A stretch of DNA of 10,374 bases. Origin: Phoronis pallida. Its lineage: Eukaryota; Phoronida; Phoronidae. The translations under genes and the position numbers were made by a program. Below, piece after piece: positions 7,426 to 10,374 of the stretch (its first letter is position 1; the number at the start of each line of letters is the position of its first letter). A model generated the notes under the pieces. It was not told where the DNA came from. It was given only the letters and a program-made list of their open reading frames with translations, and searched no databases. The DNA lies in the NCBI GenBank assembly GCA_028565715.1, contig JAOXYC010203241.1, forward strand, positions 1,240 through 11,613. Reading direction: 5' to 3'.

Positions 7426-8686
7426 CTTGTCAGAGACACCACCACACACCTCTCTACCTGAGTCCCACCTGTTAACGACTGTTTAAGTCACCAGGTAATC
7501 TGACGTACAGGTAAATCAAGATGTTACCTGTACTAACGACCTCATGTATTGATTGAATGAGTTAATAAACCATATGACTCAGATGAGCATGTAACAACAG
7601 AGCAAGAGATAATCACTTCCAACCATGCATTGTTCACAATGCTATTTTTTGGATCTTTTGAGTTGAAGTCGGTATGCCTGTCTTCAAAATAAACAATGGT
7701 CCATGTTTTGATACAAGGTACCTTGTGTTCAGATCAGAGTAAGGATAACATTGTATGACATCATATCATGAATTCTGTCCAATCCTATTGTTGTTGTTTA
7801 TGTTATGGCATCCAGGACACACAAACAAAACTTTCCTTGAGTTGTCTCCATTCATGAGTGTAGAAATTGAGTATAAGAGTCTTCAATGAAAGTTAAATCA
7901 AAACACCAATTTTAACACCACATTCGACAAAATTCCTTAGTGAACTGATGGACACATCAAAATCCAGGAAGTCTTTTGTTGTTAAGAAAGTGTTTTACGC
8001 AACTTTTTTCAAGAAGAATATAGTCACATCATGTCCTCCATATGAAGTACCGATCGCTGAAGCAAATCTGTAGTACGTTAGCTATGTTTCTTATAAATCT
8101 CCCCCAAAACCCCCTCCGTCAATGTCAGGGAAACACCAGTTCAACCCCAGTTCAGAAGTCTATATCCTGGAGTTGAAGGTCCATACAGGTAATCATATTG
8201 TCTTATCATCCACTCAGGTGAGTAATTATCAGGCACAGACAGCAGGCGAGATAATCACAGGTACATAATTAATACAGCCGGGAGTCCAACAATTACACCT
8301 GACGATCCTGGCATTCAAATGGTACGTCATCAAATTGTTTTAATACATCATAGGCAAGGTTCCCCATTCAAAAATTCACAATCAGAGTCGCCAAGTGATT
8401 GTACCCTCACACTTAATAAACATCTGCTACTATTAAGCTGGTCACACACTTTTTTGCAACAGTTTGAATTTGGAATCCTAGGTCCCCAGCTCTCACGATA
8501 CTATCAAGTAAAGTATTTTGACAGGTAAACAGCAGCTCCATCTATCAGTGAGATATGAAGTACATGTATGTCTCCCGTCAATGCCATACCTCAAACATAA
8601 CTAAAAGCATCTCAGCTCACAAATTATTGGTACATTAATGTGTGTCAATTCACTGCCTCATTCCCGAGGTAATAAATATGCAGGTA
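7415..8686. promoter_or_regulatory. Cluster of CAGGTA/CAGGTG (E2-box-like) hexamers
   Basis: By hand I count twelve CAGGTA or CAGGTG hexamers on either strand, starting at 7415, 7455, 7466, 7492, 7508, 7525, 8186, 8215, 8258, 8296, 8522 and 8681. Roughly one would be expected in 1.27 kb of evenly composed sequence. Six lie within 116 bp just upstream of the candidate alternative start codon. Such hexamers are recognised by Snail/ZEB-type zinc fingers and some bHLH factors, so this may be a promoter or enhancer. CAGGTA also resembles a splice donor, an alternative reason for its abundance. Confidence 0.35.
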
Positions 8687-8881
8687 TGACAAAGCTGTTG
8701 CCAACAACCTTGCATGATATTAGACAAATACTCCAGATATTCATATTAATCTGAAGTCATATGAACAGTTCAACCAGCATACCACACACAGACAAGTCTG
8801 GGAGAATTCATTATGAAACCATTCATTCAGATCCAGGAAATTGATTTTTTGAAGTCATGGCAACTTGACTACCATTGTTCA

Positions 8882-8895
8882 GTTGTCATGGTAAC
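8882..8895. promoter_or_regulatory. X-box-like site with nearby second half-site
   Basis: GTTGTCATGGTAAC matches the RFX X-box with one arm imperfect. Only 17 bases before it, GTCATGGCAAC at 8854-8864 carries a good right half-site and a partial left half. Two such sites within 42 bp is suggestive but could be chance. Confidence 0.35.
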
Positions 8896-9207
8896 ACGCA
8901 TGTCATTATGAAGAACTTTTTGGACTTTTCAAAAGAATTGTGTTATTTTTTCTTAATTGGCAAATTGAAAGCTGCTGTAGTAATACACCTTCAAATTATT
9001 ATTTAAGGAGCAACACCTATATTTCGTCAGATGGAGAAAATTGCAATCTTATAGGTCTCCTGGCTATCAAAGGCGTATAAATCACACCCATTTTGCAATT
9101 ACCAAGATAACACATTTTGTGACCTACGCAATCCAAGAAAACTAGGCAGATTCCTCGATATATTCCCACTCTAATCAATTCTAATTTAATGACAATTGAT
9201 ACCTTTT

Positions 9208-9404
9208 TATCAAATACTGCTTTTAAAAATTTAGCCTGAGAGATTGATGCTTAGCCATGAGCATAAGCAATTTAATTACTCAACAAGTTGAAAATAGCAG
9301 TCTTGTTGGCAGTTGTCTTTTTCTCACAATTCTTGGAATAGGCAAACATTTTTTCAAATGCGAGCACCCTTATCAGAATAAGTCAAGGTATATCAAATAC
9401 TGCT
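9208..9404. repeat. Exact 14-bp direct repeat, 183 bp apart
   Basis: TATCAAATACTGCT occurs at 9208-9221 and again at 9391-9404 on the plus strand. The interval also has a short inverted repeat, TGCTTA/TAAGCA (9248-9269). A 14-base exact match at this distance is unlikely by chance, but the sequence between does not identify an element. Confidence 0.45.
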
Positions 9405-9419
9405 AGCATGCTATGGTGC

Positions 9420-9449
9420 TTAATTAATTAAACTGCCATACTAATTAAT
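9420..9449. promoter_or_regulatory. TAATTA-rich motif pair (homeodomain-type)
   Basis: TTAATTAATTAA at 9420-9431 is a 12-bp palindrome, TAATTAAT follows at 9442-9449, and another TTAATTA sits at 9272-9278. TAATTA is the common core bound by homeodomain proteins. In AT-rich DNA such motifs arise often, so this is a weak call. Confidence 0.2.
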
Positions 9450-10188
9450 ACCTGCGTGCCACACTGGGGGGTAATAATGACCCAACATGACTCTCTGGAC
9501 ATCCTCAAAAAAACGCACCCATCTTTTAACCGCTTCCAATCTCAAAAGCACTTCTTTAACACACAACTATAAATCATAGTCATTTCCTCTTAAAAATGTC
9601 ACCTTAAGATCGATATCAGATCAGTCAATGACTGGGTCTTATTCAGGCTTTATTTGTTTTGCAAAGTAACTTATCAACCAAGGTTAATTTGAGTAGTTCT
9701 TGAGGTTATTTTTTATTCAAGGACTGTTTGGATGGATAAATCATCCATAGTGCCTCCACAAGAACCATTCTTAAATTTTAAAATTCTCAATCAAAATTGA
9801 AACTGTTTTCTAATCAGACATGTGCTCCTAAAATATTTGGTAAATATGATGGCAACTTGGCTCAGGTGGAAATACACATTTTGAACACCCTACTAAACAT
9901 GTTACAATGATGGAAATCATAGGTCTCAATATTAATCACAAACATCTCCAATCTTAATTAAATTTTAGAAATATCTGCCTAGATGAAGGTCACCTTTAAG
10001 TTGAGTGAACACAAACCTGAGTCACTTACTAAATACACAACTCAACTTTAATATCTTAGCCAACAAAATGACAATTAGTCTGTTCAGTACACTTTTATGA
10101 AGTATTTAGGTTTCAGTGAAACTATACCACAAGTGGTCCAATCTAATGAAATGTTGATAACTCCGAGCACAACACACTCCCTTCTTAC

Positions 10189-10231
10189 CTGAACTAGTCT
10201 TCCTGGCATATGTAGGTCCAGACGGCATGCC
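10189..10231 (-). CDS. Coding exon (43 nt) of an unrecognised split gene, most upstream exon seen
   Basis: The minus strand shows an acceptor with a pyrimidine tract ending in ACCCAG just above 10231 and a consensus donor TCAG/GTAAGAAG just below 10189. The only phase that joins the next exon in frame gives GMPSGPTYARKTSS plus one leftover G (start phase 0, end phase 1). An in-frame ATG at 10226-10228 has G at -3, so this could be the first coding exon after a spliced 5' UTR, or an internal exon. The peptide is small, polar and basic with no signal peptide or known domain. It joins 5659-5703 directly, or through the candidate microexon 5926-5934. The splice signals and phase match are direct observations; the gene assignment is inferred. 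Confidence 0.7.
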
Positions 10232-10374
10232 CTGGGTAAAAAATAAACAAGATTAAAAAATATGAATAATTTAATCCATTAAATGTACGCCTCCTTGAGC
10301 CTAAAGTGTGAAGGGACTGATAATTGATCGTGTTGACGTCCTGAACCGCCCATTAACTGTGCAGGGTTGGCTGA
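10232..10374 (-). other. Right flank, intron upstream of exon 10189-10231
   Basis: The pyrimidine tract and ACCCAG acceptor of the exon lie at 10232-10250. Beyond that the sequence is unassigned. A possible acceptor CTGCACAG near 10357-10364 is not followed by a convincing donor, so no further exon is called. Confidence 0.5.

Larger units (their letters stand above)
7407..10188 (-). other. Upstream intron and possible promoter region of the alternative exon
   Basis: This is the 5' part of the intron that starts GTAAGAAGGG at 10188. It would also hold the leader and promoter of the 7361-7406 exon. No TATA box at a convincing distance was found. Contents worth listing are the hexamer cluster, the X-box-like pair and an AT-rich motif block at 9200-9450. 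The plus-strand open frame at 8319-8528 has no coding support. Confidence 0.55.

Noticed and set aside
7490-8690. Many plus-strand CAG/GTAA or GTGAG donor-like sites
   Set aside because: No plus-strand open exon with a matching acceptor precedes them, so I treat them as motif enrichment and not as a plus-strand gene.
9452-9463. Possible 12-nt microexon between ACCCCCCAG and GTATTA
   Set aside because: It is phase-compatible, but both splice signals are weak, so chance is more likely.

Overview
This window looks like nuclear DNA from an invertebrate animal. It is AT-rich with few GC-rich stretches, has short exons separated by introns of 0.75 to 4.5 kb with GT/AG borders, and carries eukaryotic repeats: a MITE-like palindrome, a tRNA-derived SINE and a 35-base poly-G run. 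A lophotrochozoan such as a mollusc is my best guess, from repeat style and intron size only, and I hold it weakly. Nothing bacterial, viral or CRISPR-like is visible. None of the long open frames is a convincing gene by itself.

The main content is the middle of one split gene on the minus strand, read from high to low coordinates. Five exons are well supported because splice signals and reading phase agree: 10189-10231, 5659-5703, 3399-3612, 1634-1732 and 828-878. They add up to 452 nt, about 150 codons. The protein is hydrophilic and charged, with no membrane segment in these exons. It has an acidic stretch, a Glu/Gln/Arg-rich helix, a basic Pro/Arg-rich stretch, a Ser/Thr-rich segment with a possible 14-3-3 or kinase site, and a Met/Leu/Glu-rich helix. 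I do not recognise the family. The gene runs off both ends of the window.

The gene seems built for isoform variety. An exon at 7361-7406 has its own ATG and ends in the phase needed to join exon 5659-5703, so it may be an alternative first exon. A possible 9-nt microexon lies at 5926-5934. The acceptor of exon 3399-3612 is a tandem CAGCAG preceded by two tandem branch-point-like repeats. Exons 5659-5703, 1634-1732 and 828-878 can each be skipped without a frame shift.

Layout: 1-151, flank with the poly-G run; 152-477, palindromic MITE between TTAA sites; 478-827, intron with a strong cryptic acceptor; 828-878, exon; 879-1633, intron; 1634-1732, exon; 1733-3398, intron with SINE-like and GC-rich repeat segments at about 2510-2965; 3399-3612, largest exon; 3613-5658, intron; 5659-5703, exon; 5704-7360, intron with the microexon and an X-box palindrome; 7361-7406, alternative start exon; 7407-10188, intron and probable regulatory DNA with clustered CAGGTA/CAGGTG sites, a second X-box-like site and TAATTA motifs; 10189-10231, exon; 10232-10374, flank.

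I found no evidence for a wholly new system. The most testable points are the alternative first exon, the microexon, and the X-box and E-box-like motif groups around the possible internal promoter.
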